Positions 49,776 through 58,194 of a stretch of 64,000 bases of DNA are shown one piece after another. Every line of letters begins with the position of its first letter. Within the stretch, counting starts at the first letter, position 1. Under the pieces are notes generated by a model. That model had not been told where the DNA came from, did no database searches, and was given only the letters and a program-made list of their open reading frames with translations. A program made the position numbers and the translations under genes. Source of the stretch: Janthinobacterium sp. TND4EL3 (GTDB taxonomy: Bacteria > Pseudomonadota > Gammaproteobacteria > Burkholderiales > Burkholderiaceae_D); NCBI RefSeq assembly GCF_900156175.1, contig NZ_FTMV01000011.1, positions 1 to 64,000 of the forward strand, in the 5' to 3' direction.

Positions 49776-50270
49776 ATGAAAACCCTCATTTTCGGCAGTA
49801 CCCTGCTGTGCATGCTGGCCAACCCGGCACATGCACAATTGCGCCAGGTCAATGACATCTCGCTGGCGGCGGCCAACAAGCTGGCCGATGCGGCCATCGC
49901 CGCGTGCCAGGCGCAGGGCCGGCACATCGTCGTCACCGTGCTCGACCGTGGCGGCAATGTCGTGACCGTGCAGCGGGCCGACGGCGTCGGGCCGCACAAC
50001 ACGGCAGCGAGCGGGCGCAAGGCCTATACGGCCCTGTCGACCAAAAACGATACCCAGGCGCTGGCCGTGGCCGCGCGCGGCAACCCGGACATGGCCAATC
50101 TGACCACCGTGCCGGAACTGTTGCTGCTGGGCGGCGGCCTGCCCTTGCGGGCCAAGGGCGAAGTCGTCGGCGCCATCGGCGTGGCCGGCGGCGGCGGCGC
50201 CCTGCCAGACCGCGCCTGCGCCCTGGCCGCCCTGGCTGCCGTCCCCGAACTCGATTCCCCCACCCTGTGA
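49776..50270 (+). CDS. Secreted GlcG/HbpS-family haem-binding protein
   Basis: A 164-residue protein with a Sec signal peptide (ends AHAQ, about residue 21). The rest matches the GlcG/HbpS domain (LADAAIAACQAQGRHIVVTVLDRGGN, then GGLPLRAKGEVVGAIGVAGG). In Streptomyces, secreted HbpS binds haem and modulates a sensor kinase under redox stress. Here it faces a CusRS/HprRS-like pair and is followed 11 bases later by a secreted hydroxyisourate hydrolase, implying one transcript. Confidence 0.87.
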   Translation: MKTLIFGSTLLCMLANPAHAQLRQVNDISLAAANKLADAAIAACQAQGRHIVVTVLDRGGNVVTVQRADGVGPHNTAASGRKAYTALSTKNDTQALAVAARGNPDMANLTTVPELLLLGGGLPLRAKGEVVGAIGVAGGGGALPDRACALAALAAVPELDSPTL

Positions 50271-50281
50271 AAGCAACAACG

Positions 50282-50689
50282 ATGACCTATTTGAAAAAAA
50301 CCGCTGCCGCCCTGGCCTTCGCCAGCCTGTCCGGACTGGCCCTGGCCGCCAATCCCCTGAGCGTGCACATCCTCGACCTGCAGAGCGGCCAGCCGACGGC
50401 GGGCGTGACGGTGACACTGGAGCAGAAAAAAGGGGATGCTTGGCAACAATTGGGCAGCGCCGTGACGAATGCGCAGGGGCGCATCGCGGCCATGTATCCG
50501 GCAGACACCCCCATGCAGGCGGGCGACTACCGCATCGTGTTCAAGACGGGCGAGCACTATGCGCGGCTGAAACAGGAAACATTCTTCCCGGAAATCCCCG
50601 TGCAATTTCACGTGGAAAAGACCGAGCAGCACTACCACATACCGCTGCTGCTCAGCCCTTTCGGTTTCTCTACCTACCGGGGCAACTGA
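50282..50689 (+). CDS. hiuH: Periplasmic 5-hydroxyisourate hydrolase
   Basis: A 135-residue transthyretin-like enzyme that opens 5-hydroxyisourate to OHCU in urate breakdown. A signal peptide (ends LALA) directs it to the periplasm, as for E. coli HiuH (YedX). Family motifs are LSVHILDLQSGQP, and near the C-terminus YHIPLLLSPFGFSTYRG. The usual last residues YRGS read YRGN here, replacing a conserved active-site serine. It is the second gene after the HbpS-like protein. No other urate genes are near. Confidence 0.88.
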   Translation: MTYLKKTAAALAFASLSGLALAANPLSVHILDLQSGQPTAGVTVTLEQKKGDAWQQLGSAVTNAQGRIAAMYPADTPMQAGDYRIVFKTGEHYARLKQETFFPEIPVQFHVEKTEQHYHIPLLLSPFGFSTYRGN

Positions 50690-50703
50690 GGGGAAAAGCA
50701 AGC

Positions 50704-51402
50704 TTAGCCGAGCGTCTTCGCCGTCTGCCCGAACAGCACGCTTTTCGCGTCGCCGCTGACGGTCGGCTGCACATTGATTTCGGCCGCGCGCGCATAGGCG
50801 CGCACGGTGGCGGGACGGGCGGCGATGGCCGCGAACCAGCGCGCCAGGTGCGGGAAATCCTCAAGATTCTGGCGCTGGCGCGCGTGCGGCACGATCCACG
50901 GGTAGATTGCCATGTCGGCGATGGAATAGCTGTCGCCGGCCACGAATGGGCGGTCGGCCAGGCGCTTGTTCAGCACGCCGTACAAGCGGTTCGTTTCGTT
51001 GACGTAGCGCGTAATGGCGTAGTCGATGGGTTCGGGCGCGTATTGCACGAAATGGTGGTTCTGTCCGGCCATGGGACCGAGGCCGCCCATTTGCCAGAAC
51101 AGCCATTGCATGACTTCCGCGCGGCCGCGCACATCCATCGGCAGGAATTGCCCGCTTTTCTCGGCCAGGTATTGCAAAATGGCGCCCGACTCGAACAGGG
51201 ACAGGGGCGCGCCGCCATCTGCCGGCGCCTGGTCGACGATGGCGGGGATGCGGTTGTTCGGTGCGATGGCGAGAAACTCGGGCTGGAACTGCTCACCCTT
51301 GCCGATATGCACGGGGATGATGTTGTAGGGGATGCCCGCTTCTTCGAGGAACATCGTCACCTTGTGCCCGTTGGGCGTGGTCCAGTAATACAGGTCGATC
51401 AT
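50704..51402 (-). CDS. Glutathione S-transferase, nu class (YfcG/YghU-like)
   Basis: A 232-residue cytosolic GST. The N-terminal thioredoxin fold begins MIDLYYWTTPNGHKVTMFLE; the TPNGHKV segment is typical of nu-class disulphide-bond oxidoreductases YfcG and YghU. The cis-Pro region is NNRIPAIVD and the SNAIL-like motif is ESGAILQYLA. The C-terminal helical domain is normal. It converges on the hydrolase gene with 14 bases between stops. Likely role is reduction of peroxides or disulphides with glutathione. Confidence 0.9.
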   Translation of the reverse strand: MIDLYYWTTPNGHKVTMFLEEAGIPYNIIPVHIGKGEQFQPEFLAIAPNNRIPAIVDQAPADGGAPLSLFESGAILQYLAEKSGQFLPMDVRGRAEVMQWLFWQMGGLGPMAGQNHHFVQYAPEPIDYAITRYVNETNRLYGVLNKRLADRPFVAGDSYSIADMAIYPWIVPHARQRQNLEDFPHLARWFAAIAARPATVRAYARAAEINVQPTVSGDAKSVLFGQTAKTLG

Positions 51403-51592
51403 CGTCGTCTTTCAGGTCGTTGGCATGGGGTGGGCGCAACTATTGTCGCGCCGCAACTGGTGTGCATGGATATAATGCCACGTCAGCGGAAAACAAGACG
51501 CCGGGCGACGCATGGGCCATGCAAGCAAGCACCCACTCTCGCCGCAAGCACTCGATTCCGCCATCCCCGAGAACCATCAAAGAAAGCCGACC

Positions 51593-52018
51593 ATGCGCAA
51601 ACTCCTGATCGTCACGCTGTCCGTCCTGCTGTCAGGCTGTGTCCAGGACTTCGCCATCTATATGTTCGACGGCCAGGACCATTCCCTGACGGTGCGCCGC
51701 CAGCAACGCTATTTTTGGCAAGATACGGTGGAAGTGCAGCTGATGGCGACCAATCTGCCGCAATGCCAGCGCCTGCATACCCTGTCGACGGATGCGCCTG
51801 CCGACATCAAGGTCGAGCTGTTCGCAGCCGGCGACGGCGTGTGGAACATCCGCATGGGCAAGCAGTTGTGGCAGGCGGAAACAAATACCTGCAATGCGCT
51901 GACGGAAATGGAAAACGACCCGAAAGCCGACCTGGGCCAGCCGGTCGGGCAATTCGTCGTCGTCGATGAGAAGCTGGAATTCGAACCGGCGCCGCCAGCG
52001 GCGGCGCCAGCCCAATAG
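51593..52018 (+). CDS. Hypothetical lipoprotein
   Basis: A 141-residue predicted lipoprotein with lipobox LLSGC (lipidated C16). The mature part includes two more cysteines and a Pro/Ala-rich tail (PAPPAAAPAQ). No known domain is recognised. The ATG at 51593 is preferred because it starts the lipoprotein signal. It converges on the chemoreceptor gene, 4 bases apart. Confidence 0.7.
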   Translation: MRKLLIVTLSVLLSGCVQDFAIYMFDGQDHSLTVRRQQRYFWQDTVEVQLMATNLPQCQRLHTLSTDAPADIKVELFAAGDGVWNIRMGKQLWQAETNTCNALTEMENDPKADLGQPVGQFVVVDEKLEFEPAPPAAAPAQ

Positions 52019-52022
52019 GAAC

Positions 52023-53663
52023 TTAGCGCGCCGCCAGGCTGCGCGCCGGCTGGCGGCCCACGGCACGCGGCGCGGCAGCGGCCGCCACGCGCGGCGCCGT
52101 CCCCGATTCCTGCGCCGACAGCTTGAAGCGCGCCACCAGCTGCGCCAGCACGGCCGCCTGGTCCTGCATGCTCGACGCCGCTGCCGCCGCCTCTTCCACC
52201 AGGGCCGCATTTTGCTGCGTCACGCTATCCATCTCCGTGATCGCCTGGTTGACGTGGCCGATGCCCGTGCTTTGCTCGTGCGAGGCGGCCGTGATGTCGG
52301 CCATGATGTCGGTCACGCGCGACACGGAAGCGACCACCTGATCCATGGTCGTGCCCGCCTGTGCGACGAGGGTGCTGCCGGCCGCGATGCTGTCGACGGA
52401 AGCGCCGATCAGTTCCTTGATTTCCTTGGCCGCGCCAGCGGACCGCTGCGCCAGGTTGCGCACTTCGGACGCCACGACGGCAAAGCCGCGCCCCTGCTCG
52501 CCGGCGCGCGCCGCTTCCACGGCCGCGTTCAGCGCAAGAATGTTGGTCTGGAAGGCGATGCCGTCGATGACGCCGATAATGTCGACGATCTTGCGCGACG
52601 AGGCATTGATGGTGTCCATGGTGCCGATCACCTGCGCCACCACGGCGCCGCCCTGGCGCGCCACGCTGGACGCCGACTGCGCCAGTTCATTCGCCTGCAC
52701 GGCGTTGCCCGCGTTTTGCGTCACGGTCGAGGTCAGCTCTTCCATCGAAGCGGCCGTTTCTTCCAGTGAACTGGCTTGCATTTCCGTGCGCGCCGACAAG
52801 TCCATATTGCCGCTGGCAATCTCGCTCGACGCCGTGGCAATGGTCTCGGCGCTGTGGCGGATTTCGCTGATCGCATCGACCAGATTGGCCTGCATGGTTT
52901 TCATTGCATACAGCACGCTGTGCTTGTCGCTGGCATGCGTGCGCACGGTGCCGCTCAGGTCGTTGTTCGCGATTTTTTCCGCCACGTCGGCCGCATACTC
53001 GGGGTCGCCGCCCAGCGCATGGCGCAGGCTGCGGTTGATCGCCACGACGACGGCAGCGAGCAAGCCGCACACGAGCACCAGCACGCCCAGCGAAGTAAGC
53101 AGCGACTGGCGGAAGGCGGCGTCGATATCGTCCATGTACACGCCCACGACGATGGTCCAGCTCCACGGCTTGTAGGCGACCACGCGGCTCATCTTCGGTT
53201 CGGCGCTCTTCTGGCCGGGACGGGGAAAATGGTAGTGGACAAAGCCCTTGCCCGCATCGCTCTTGCCGACGGCGACGATGTCGCGGTACAGATAGGTGCC
53301 GTTGGCATCTTTAAAATCCGCCATGTTCTTGCCATTGGTTTGCGGCGCGGCAGGATTCATCACGACGACGGCGTCGAGGTTGATAATGGACAAATAACCG
53401 GTCTCGCCAAAGCGCATGCTCTTGATGACGGCGATCGCCTGCTTCTGCGCTTCTTCCTTCGTCAGGGAGCCGCTGGCGGCGAGGTCGCCAAACATCTTCA
53501 CGGCGCCCAGGCCCAGGTCGGCAGCATTGCTCAGGTCGGCACTACGTTCCTCGATGCGGATCTTGCGGATTTCCAAGGCGTTATAGACAAAGATGACGGT
53601 GATGCACAACAAGCTGCAAATCAGCGGTATCCATAACTTCTGCCGGAATGTCAATTTCTTCAT
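52023..53663 (-). CDS. Methyl-accepting chemotaxis protein with single-Cache sensor
   Basis: A 546-residue chemoreceptor. The periplasmic domain between two membrane helices (~12-32 and ~190-212) is an sCache_2 type ([39 protein letters not shown]). HAMP and the conserved signalling hairpin follow. Unlike the other two receptors in the window it lacks the EWEEF tail and ends in an Ala/Arg-rich stretch. sCache_2 receptors often sense small carboxylates. The ATG at 53663 begins the first helix. Confidence 0.92.
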   Translation of the reverse strand: MKKLTFRQKLWIPLICSLLCITVIFVYNALEIRKIRIEERSADLSNAADLGLGAVKMFGDLAASGSLTKEEAQKQAIAVIKSMRFGETGYLSIINLDAVVVMNPAAPQTNGKNMADFKDANGTYLYRDIVAVGKSDAGKGFVHYHFPRPGQKSAEPKMSRVVAYKPWSWTIVVGVYMDDIDAAFRQSLLTSLGVLVLVCGLLAAVVVAINRSLRHALGGDPEYAADVAEKIANNDLSGTVRTHASDKHSVLYAMKTMQANLVDAISEIRHSAETIATASSEIASGNMDLSARTEMQASSLEETAASMEELTSTVTQNAGNAVQANELAQSASSVARQGGAVVAQVIGTMDTINASSRKIVDIIGVIDGIAFQTNILALNAAVEAARAGEQGRGFAVVASEVRNLAQRSAGAAKEIKELIGASVDSIAAGSTLVAQAGTTMDQVVASVSRVTDIMADITAASHEQSTGIGHVNQAITEMDSVTQQNAALVEEAAAAASSMQDQAAVLAQLVARFKLSAQESGTAPRVAAAAAPRAVGRQPARSLAAR

Positions 53664-53949
53664 GTGCTGTCTCCAACTGTATATGTGCGGCGAAGGGGCA
53701 TGGTCCGTACCCGGCTCTGCGGCCGGGAATGCGGCGGCGACGGCGCTCTGGCGGCACCGTTCATACGTCTCCAGCATACGCTCGAACGACCGGTATTTAC
53801 AATGCTCGAAAGCAATGAATTGTGCCCGGTGTTGTTAATGCGTTGCGACAATTGATGAGAATTGAGGTTGCGTCAGGATAAATTGTTGCCAGCGCCCGCC
53901 GTTCTTTTGCGCTACAGTCACTGCAGTTCCCCACCGCGCGAGGAGGCCC

Positions 53950-54378
53950 ATGTCCACACCCCTTACCTGGCAAGGCTTTGCCATCCTGTCTGCCGTGTTC
54001 GCGGCCCTGACGGCCATCCTGGGCAAGCTGGGCGTGGCCCACCTGAACAGCAATATGGCGACCCTGATACGCACGGGCGTCATCCTGCTGGTGACGGCCG
54101 CCATCATTTCGCTGCGCGCGGAATGGCAACGCCCCAGCGGCGGCAACTGGGTGGGCTGGACTTGCCTGATCGCCTCGGGCGTGGCCACGGGACTGTCGTG
54201 GCTGTGCTATTTCCGCGCGCTGCAGCTGGGGCCCGTATCGCTGGTGGCGCCCGTCGACAAGCTCAGCGTGGCGCTGGTGATGCTGGCCGGCTGGCTGGTG
54301 CTGGGCGAACCGTTCACGCTGAAGGCGGCCCTCGGCGGCGGGCTGATCGTGCTCGGCTCGCTGATTTTGCTACTCTGA
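53950..54378 (+). CDS. Half-size EamA-domain transporter
   Basis: A 142-residue membrane protein with a single EamA repeat of about five helices (GFAILSAVFAALTAILGKLGV ... PVDKLSVALVMLAGWLVLGE). Single-repeat members must dimerise to form a transporter, as small multidrug-resistance-type proteins do. An AGGAGG site precedes the ATG. It is a stand-alone gene 287 bases from the divergent chemoreceptor start; that gap holds nothing else recognisable. Confidence 0.8.
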   Translation: MSTPLTWQGFAILSAVFAALTAILGKLGVAHLNSNMATLIRTGVILLVTAAIISLRAEWQRPSGGNWVGWTCLIASGVATGLSWLCYFRALQLGPVSLVAPVDKLSVALVMLAGWLVLGEPFTLKAALGGGLIVLGSLILLL

Positions 54379-54451
54379 GGCATTCCACGGCACGCGGCGG
54401 CGCGCCTGTGTCAGAATGCACGCCGCATAGATCGAATCACGAAAGAACAGC

Positions 54452-54817
54452 ATGACCAAGAATGAAGCCATGAAACGCATCAACGACCGCCTGGGCAAGC
54501 CCACGCTGACGGACAAGAACACGCACTTTGCCAGCGTCGCCAGCTATGGCACGGACGAAGGCTGGTGGCTGAAGATCCCTTTTCTCACCTTCAAGCAGGA
54601 ATTGCACTTCATCCTCAACAATGAAAAGACGAAAAGCTTCCAGCACCTGAAAATCGGCGCCAACCAGATCCTCAGCCCCGGCATGAAGTTCCGCAGCACG
54701 GGCGGCGCAGCCGACGCCTTCATGTCGGCCTCGGCGCCGAAACGCCTGGTCGACTTGCTTGACGGCGGCAGCAAGTACAACTTCACGAAACACTTCGTCA
54801 ACGATTATCGCTACTAA
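54452..54817 (+). CDS. Hypothetical protein
   Basis: A 121-residue soluble protein, basic, without signal peptide, cysteines or membrane segments. Notable stretches are YGTDEGWWLKIPFLTF and KSFQHLKIGANQILSPGMKF. No family is recognised. It ends two bases before an inverted-repeat element. The low number of rare codons and a purine-rich site before the ATG support it being real. Confidence 0.6.
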   Translation: MTKNEAMKRINDRLGKPTLTDKNTHFASVASYGTDEGWWLKIPFLTFKQELHFILNNEKTKSFQHLKIGANQILSPGMKFRSTGGAADAFMSASAPKRLVDLLDGGSKYNFTKHFVNDYRY

Positions 54818-54819
54818 AA

Positions 54820-54949
54820 CACCTGACCAAACCTGCTGCGCGGCGCGCTTTGCGGCCTGCGACGCTCACCGGCTCGGCACCCCCGTACAACAGTACGGTT
54901 GCGCTTCTTGGGCACGAATCACTGCCGCTCGCTACGGTGTTGTCAGGTG
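54820..54949. repeat. Terminal-inverted-repeat element (MITE-like)
   Basis: A 130-base non-coding element bounded by the perfect 8-bp inverted repeat CACCTGAC (54820-54827) / GTCAGGTG (54942-54949). Its left end is 34 of 35 identical to the fragment after dnaA, and its interior shares blocks with the element in the oriC gap. The right end includes the stop codon of the next gene. Confidence 0.65.
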
Positions 54950-55369
54950 CTCAGGGCGTTGTTGGTCTTCCCTTGGCGGCAGCCACACCCTGAGCAAATG
55001 CTGGGCGATGTCGAGCGCGTCGTCGCGGCTGGTGCCAAAGTGTAAAGGGTAGCCCCAGAACTGGCCGAACGTGGCGGCAAAGGCCTTGCCGGCCATGCGC
55101 CTGGCCGCGCTCGGCTCGACGAGCACCATGCCCTGGATGTAGGCGCGCAGGGCGGCCTTGTGCCGCTTCATCCACAGCACGGCGCGCTTGCGCGCTTCCT
55201 GCGGATGGTCATGCCCATCCTCGTCCAGGCCTTGCTCGCTGAGGATGACGAACGCCTGGCGGCGCGCCAGCAACTCTTCAAACTGGGCAAACAAGGCCTC
55301 GTCCGGGCTGCTGGCGGCCGGATCGCGGCGCATCCAGACGAGGGGGAAAGTGGATAAATCAAGTTGCAT
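54932..55369 (-). CDS. Hypothetical protein
   Basis: A 145-residue soluble protein starting MQLDLSTFPLVWMRRD, with an Asp/His-rich middle (DEDGHDHPQEARKRAVLWMKRHK). No signal peptide or membrane segment. An AAGGAG site at ideal spacing supports the start at 55369. Its last codons and stop lie in the inverted-repeat element, so the C-terminus may have been altered by that insertion. Family not recognised. Confidence 0.65.
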   Translation of the reverse strand: MQLDLSTFPLVWMRRDPAASSPDEALFAQFEELLARRQAFVILSEQGLDEDGHDHPQEARKRAVLWMKRHKAALRAYIQGMVLVEPSAARRMAGKAFAATFGQFWGYPLHFGTSRDDALDIAQHLLRVWLPPREDQQRPEHLTTP

Positions 55370-55537
55370 GGTGTGACTCCTTCAAAGGTTGCCGTTCCTC
55401 CTGGCCTGCATCAGAACACGGGCGGCGGCGGTTGCCGTTGAGGCGGGGCTGCGGATAGCCATACGATACCGGTGACGGTGCCCGGCGTCATTGCATACAA
55501 TAGCCACAATATTATTCAATCCAGCCAAAGCCCCGCC

Positions 55538-56374
55538 ATGCCCTATCCCTTGCTGCCCAGCATGCTTTCCACCCAACTGGGTCCGGACGCCGCCGCTTCC
55601 ATCATCGATTTCGACGTCGATGGCGTGCTGCGTCCCGTACTGGCGCTGGGCCTGGCCAGCGTGCGCGAGGAATGGGAACAGGCGCCGCACCAGCATCGCA
55701 AGGGGCAGTTGCTGTACGCCATACGCGGCGTGATTCATTGCGAGGTGGAAAGTGGCGTGTGGATCGTGCCGCCCCAGTGCGCCGTATGGATACCGGGCGG
55801 CCTGATGCACGCGGCCCAGGGCGTGGGCGAAGCCGAGTGTTATTGCCTGTTTGTCGAGCCGGCCATGGCGCCGGCCCTGCCGGCCGTCTGCTGCACCGTG
55901 GCCGTCTCGCCGCTGCTGCGCGAACTGATCGTCAAGGCGGCCGGCTTTCCCACCCTGGCCACCTTGCATGGCGCGCAGGAGCGGCTGGTGGCTACCCTGC
56001 TCGATGAACTGGCGGCCGCGCCCGTGGAAGACTTGCACTTGCCGATGCCGCGCGACGCACGGCTGCGCCGCCTGGCCGCCCTGCTGCTGGCGCAGCCGGC
56101 CGACAAGGGCACGCTGGCCGAGTGGGCCAGCCGCATCGGCATGAGCGAGCGCAGCATGACCCGGCTGTCATTGGTGGAAATGGGCATGAGCGTGGGCCGC
56201 TGGCGCCGGCAGCTGCACGTCATCCTGGCCTTGCAACGGCTGGCGCAAGGCCACAGCGTGAAAGCAGTGGCGCTGGAACTCGGCTATGAAAACACCAGCG
56301 GTTTTGTCACCATGTTCCGCAAGGCCGTCGGCAAGCCGCCGGCGCGCTATCTGGCCGAACGGGAAAGCCATTAA
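55538..56374 (+). CDS. AraC family transcriptional regulator (cupin sensor)
   Basis: A 278-residue regulator with the same layout as the one at 36508: cupin domain (HQHRKGQLLYAIRGVIHCEVE, VPPQCAVWIPGG) and C-terminal helix-turn-helix pair (IGMSERSMTRLSLVEMGMSVGRW, GYENTSGFVTMFRKAVGKPPARY). The ATG at 55538 matches the paralogue's N-terminus. Its target is unknown; it is divergent from the hypothetical gene at 54932 and converges on folE. Confidence 0.87.
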   Translation: MPYPLLPSMLSTQLGPDAAASIIDFDVDGVLRPVLALGLASVREEWEQAPHQHRKGQLLYAIRGVIHCEVESGVWIVPPQCAVWIPGGLMHAAQGVGEAECYCLFVEPAMAPALPAVCCTVAVSPLLRELIVKAAGFPTLATLHGAQERLVATLLDELAAAPVEDLHLPMPRDARLRRLAALLLAQPADKGTLAEWASRIGMSERSMTRLSLVEMGMSVGRWRRQLHVILALQRLAQGHSVKAVALELGYENTSGFVTMFRKAVGKPPARYLAERESH

Positions 56375-56376
56375 AA

Positions 56377-56396
56377 AAGGCGGCATATGCCGCCTT
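56377..56396 (-). terminator. Terminator of folE
   Basis: The perfect 20-bp palindrome AAGGCGGCAT/ATGCCGCCTT is followed on the minus strand by a T-run. It ends the folE transcript, and may also serve the converging araC-type gene. Confidence 0.8.
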
Positions 56397-56421
56397 CGTC
56401 ACGCATCGCCGCTTAAAATGA

Positions 56422-56988
56422 TCAGCTTTCGCGTGCCAGGGCCAGAAATTCCGTGCGCAGCGCCAGGTTCGGCTGCATCTCGCCCAGCATGGCCGAGGTG
56501 ATGGTTTCTTCGCCCGGCGTGCGGATGCCGCGGCTTTCCATGCACAGGTGGCGGCAGCGCACGACCACGCCCACCGACTTCGGTTCCAGCACTTCCATCA
56601 GCGCGTTGGCGATCTGCATCGTCATGCGTTCCTGCACTTGCAGGCGCTTGGAGAAGCAATCGACGAGGCGCGTCAGTTTCGACAGGCCGACGATCTTGCC
56701 ATTTGGCACATAACCGATGGTAGCCTTGCCGAAGAACGGCGCCAGATGGTGCTCGCAATGGCTGTAGACGGGAATGCCGCGCACGACGATCAGCTCGTTG
56801 TACTGTTCCGCGCCATCTTCAAAGGCTTTCAGCAAGTCCACCGGGTCCTGGCCATAGCCGGAAGTCCAGTGCTTCCAGGCTTTCGCCACGCGCGCCGGCG
56901 TTTCCAGCAAGCCAGGACGCTGCGGGTCTTCGCCAAAGCTGCTGATCAGCCGGCGCCAGTCGTTTTCGGAGAATTCTTCTTGAGACAT
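56422..56988 (-). CDS. folE: GTP cyclohydrolase I
   Basis: A 188-residue enzyme making 7,8-dihydroneopterin triphosphate, the first step to folate. The zinc and catalytic residues are in SHCEHHLAPFFGKA and VRCRHLCMESRGI; the tail EFLALARES is normal for FolE type IA. The ATG at 56988 gives the usual N-terminus (MSQEEFSENDW). It is separate from nudC, which also reads leftward, by 80 bases. Confidence 0.95.
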   Translation of the reverse strand: MSQEEFSENDWRRLISSFGEDPQRPGLLETPARVAKAWKHWTSGYGQDPVDLLKAFEDGAEQYNELIVVRGIPVYSHCEHHLAPFFGKATIGYVPNGKIVGLSKLTRLVDCFSKRLQVQERMTMQIANALMEVLEPKSVGVVVRCRHLCMESRGIRTPGEETITSAMLGEMQPNLALRTEFLALARES

Positions 56989-57068
56989 GCTAAACCACCC
57001 TAAAATTTGCAATTGCCGCCAGTATATAGAAAATGCGGCAGGCTGCCTGAGCAGCCCCTGCTTTCCCG

Positions 57069-57902
57069 CTACGCCGGCGGCCGGTGCGCGCCGACCAGCA
57101 GCGCGGAGATCGACACGCTGGAGCTCGCTTCTGGCCAGACATCAGCGGGGCCGAACCAGCGCGCCTCGGCAATCTCGTTCTCGTCGAGGCGGATCTCGCC
57201 GTCAAGGTAGTCGGCCGTAAACGCGATCATCAGCGAATGGGGGAAGGGCCAGGACTGGCTCATGAAGTATTGCAAGTTGTGCACGCGCAAGCCCACCTCT
57301 TCCATCACTTCGCGGTGCACGGCTTCCTCGATCGATTCGCCCGCTTCCAGGAAACCGGCCAGCGGACTGAAGCGCTGCGACGGCGAATGCTTGTGCATGG
57401 CCAGCAACACCTGCTGGCCCTTGCGAATGAGCACCATCATGGCCGGCGAGATGCGCGGGTAGGCCAGCATGCCGCAGGCGGCGCAGCTGAAGCAGCGTTC
57501 GCCGCGCGTGCGCTGCATGGGCGTGGCGCACACGCCGCAGTGGCGGTGCGTGCGCGCCCACTCGGCCAGCTGCGCGGCGCGGCTGGCCAGGCCCAGGAAG
57601 GTGTCGTCGACGGCGTTGAACAGCGAGCGCATGCCGTGCCAGGCCAGGTGAGCAGCAGCGGGCAAGGCGTCGTCATCCGTCCAGACGGTCTGGCAATAGC
57701 GGCCTTGCCACAGGCCCACGGGCTGGGCGCGGCTCAGGTCGATATCGAGCGCGGCCGCCTCGGCGGCAGTGGGCAGGGTCAGCCCGGGCGTACGCAGCAG
57801 CAGGCGTCCACGGTGGAAGACAAAGGTCAGCGTCTGCTCGGCGGCCGGGGCCGGTTCGGGCACATCGATCAGGGGGACAAAGGCATCGGGAGTCTGCAGC
57901 AT
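57069..57902 (-). CDS. nudC: NAD+ diphosphatase / NADH pyrophosphatase NudC
   Basis: A 277-residue Nudix hydrolase that cleaves NADH or NAD caps on RNA. A four-cysteine zinc ribbon (CGVCATPMQ, CFSCAACG) precedes the Nudix box GFLEAGESIEEAVHREVMEEVGL-like sequence with complete G-x5-E-x7-REVxEE-xG. The NudC-specific SQPWPFPxS motif is present as SQSWPFPHS. Length is typical. It is divergent from the TonB-receptor promoter. Confidence 0.94.
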   Translation of the reverse strand: MLQTPDAFVPLIDVPEPAPAAEQTLTFVFHRGRLLLRTPGLTLPTAAEAAALDIDLSRAQPVGLWQGRYCQTVWTDDDALPAAAHLAWHGMRSLFNAVDDTFLGLASRAAQLAEWARTHRHCGVCATPMQRTRGERCFSCAACGMLAYPRISPAMMVLIRKGQQVLLAMHKHSPSQRFSPLAGFLEAGESIEEAVHREVMEEVGLRVHNLQYFMSQSWPFPHSLMIAFTADYLDGEIRLDENEIAEARWFGPADVWPEASSSVSISALLVGAHRPPA

Positions 57903-58050
57903 GCTTGGCGGTCATTTGTAAAGGTTGCTCATCATACTCCCGCCGCGCGACGCTTGCGCGCGTAGCAGCGGCCGGGCGGCAAAGCAAGCATGCATGCGGC
58001 AGGACAGTGTTTTTTTTGCGGCACGGCAGATTCGTTGTGTAAACGAGACT

Positions 58051-58069
58051 GATAACGATTCTCATTTAC
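58051..58069. promoter_or_regulatory. Fur box
   Basis: GATAACGATTCTCATTTAC matches the 19-bp Fur consensus at 14 positions. It overlaps the -35 (TTTACG, 58065-58070) of a promoter whose -10 is TACAAT (58088-58093) with a 17-bp spacer. This would repress the receptor gene when iron is plentiful. Confidence 0.75.
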
Positions 58070-58194
58070 GAACAAGCGCCCAATAATTACAATGTCGCTC
58101 TATTCGTCCACCGCCAGCCACTTGCCCGCGTGCCAACGCACCACCGCGCAGCGCCAGCCAGGAACCACTACCCTGACCTTATCGAGAGAGCAAG

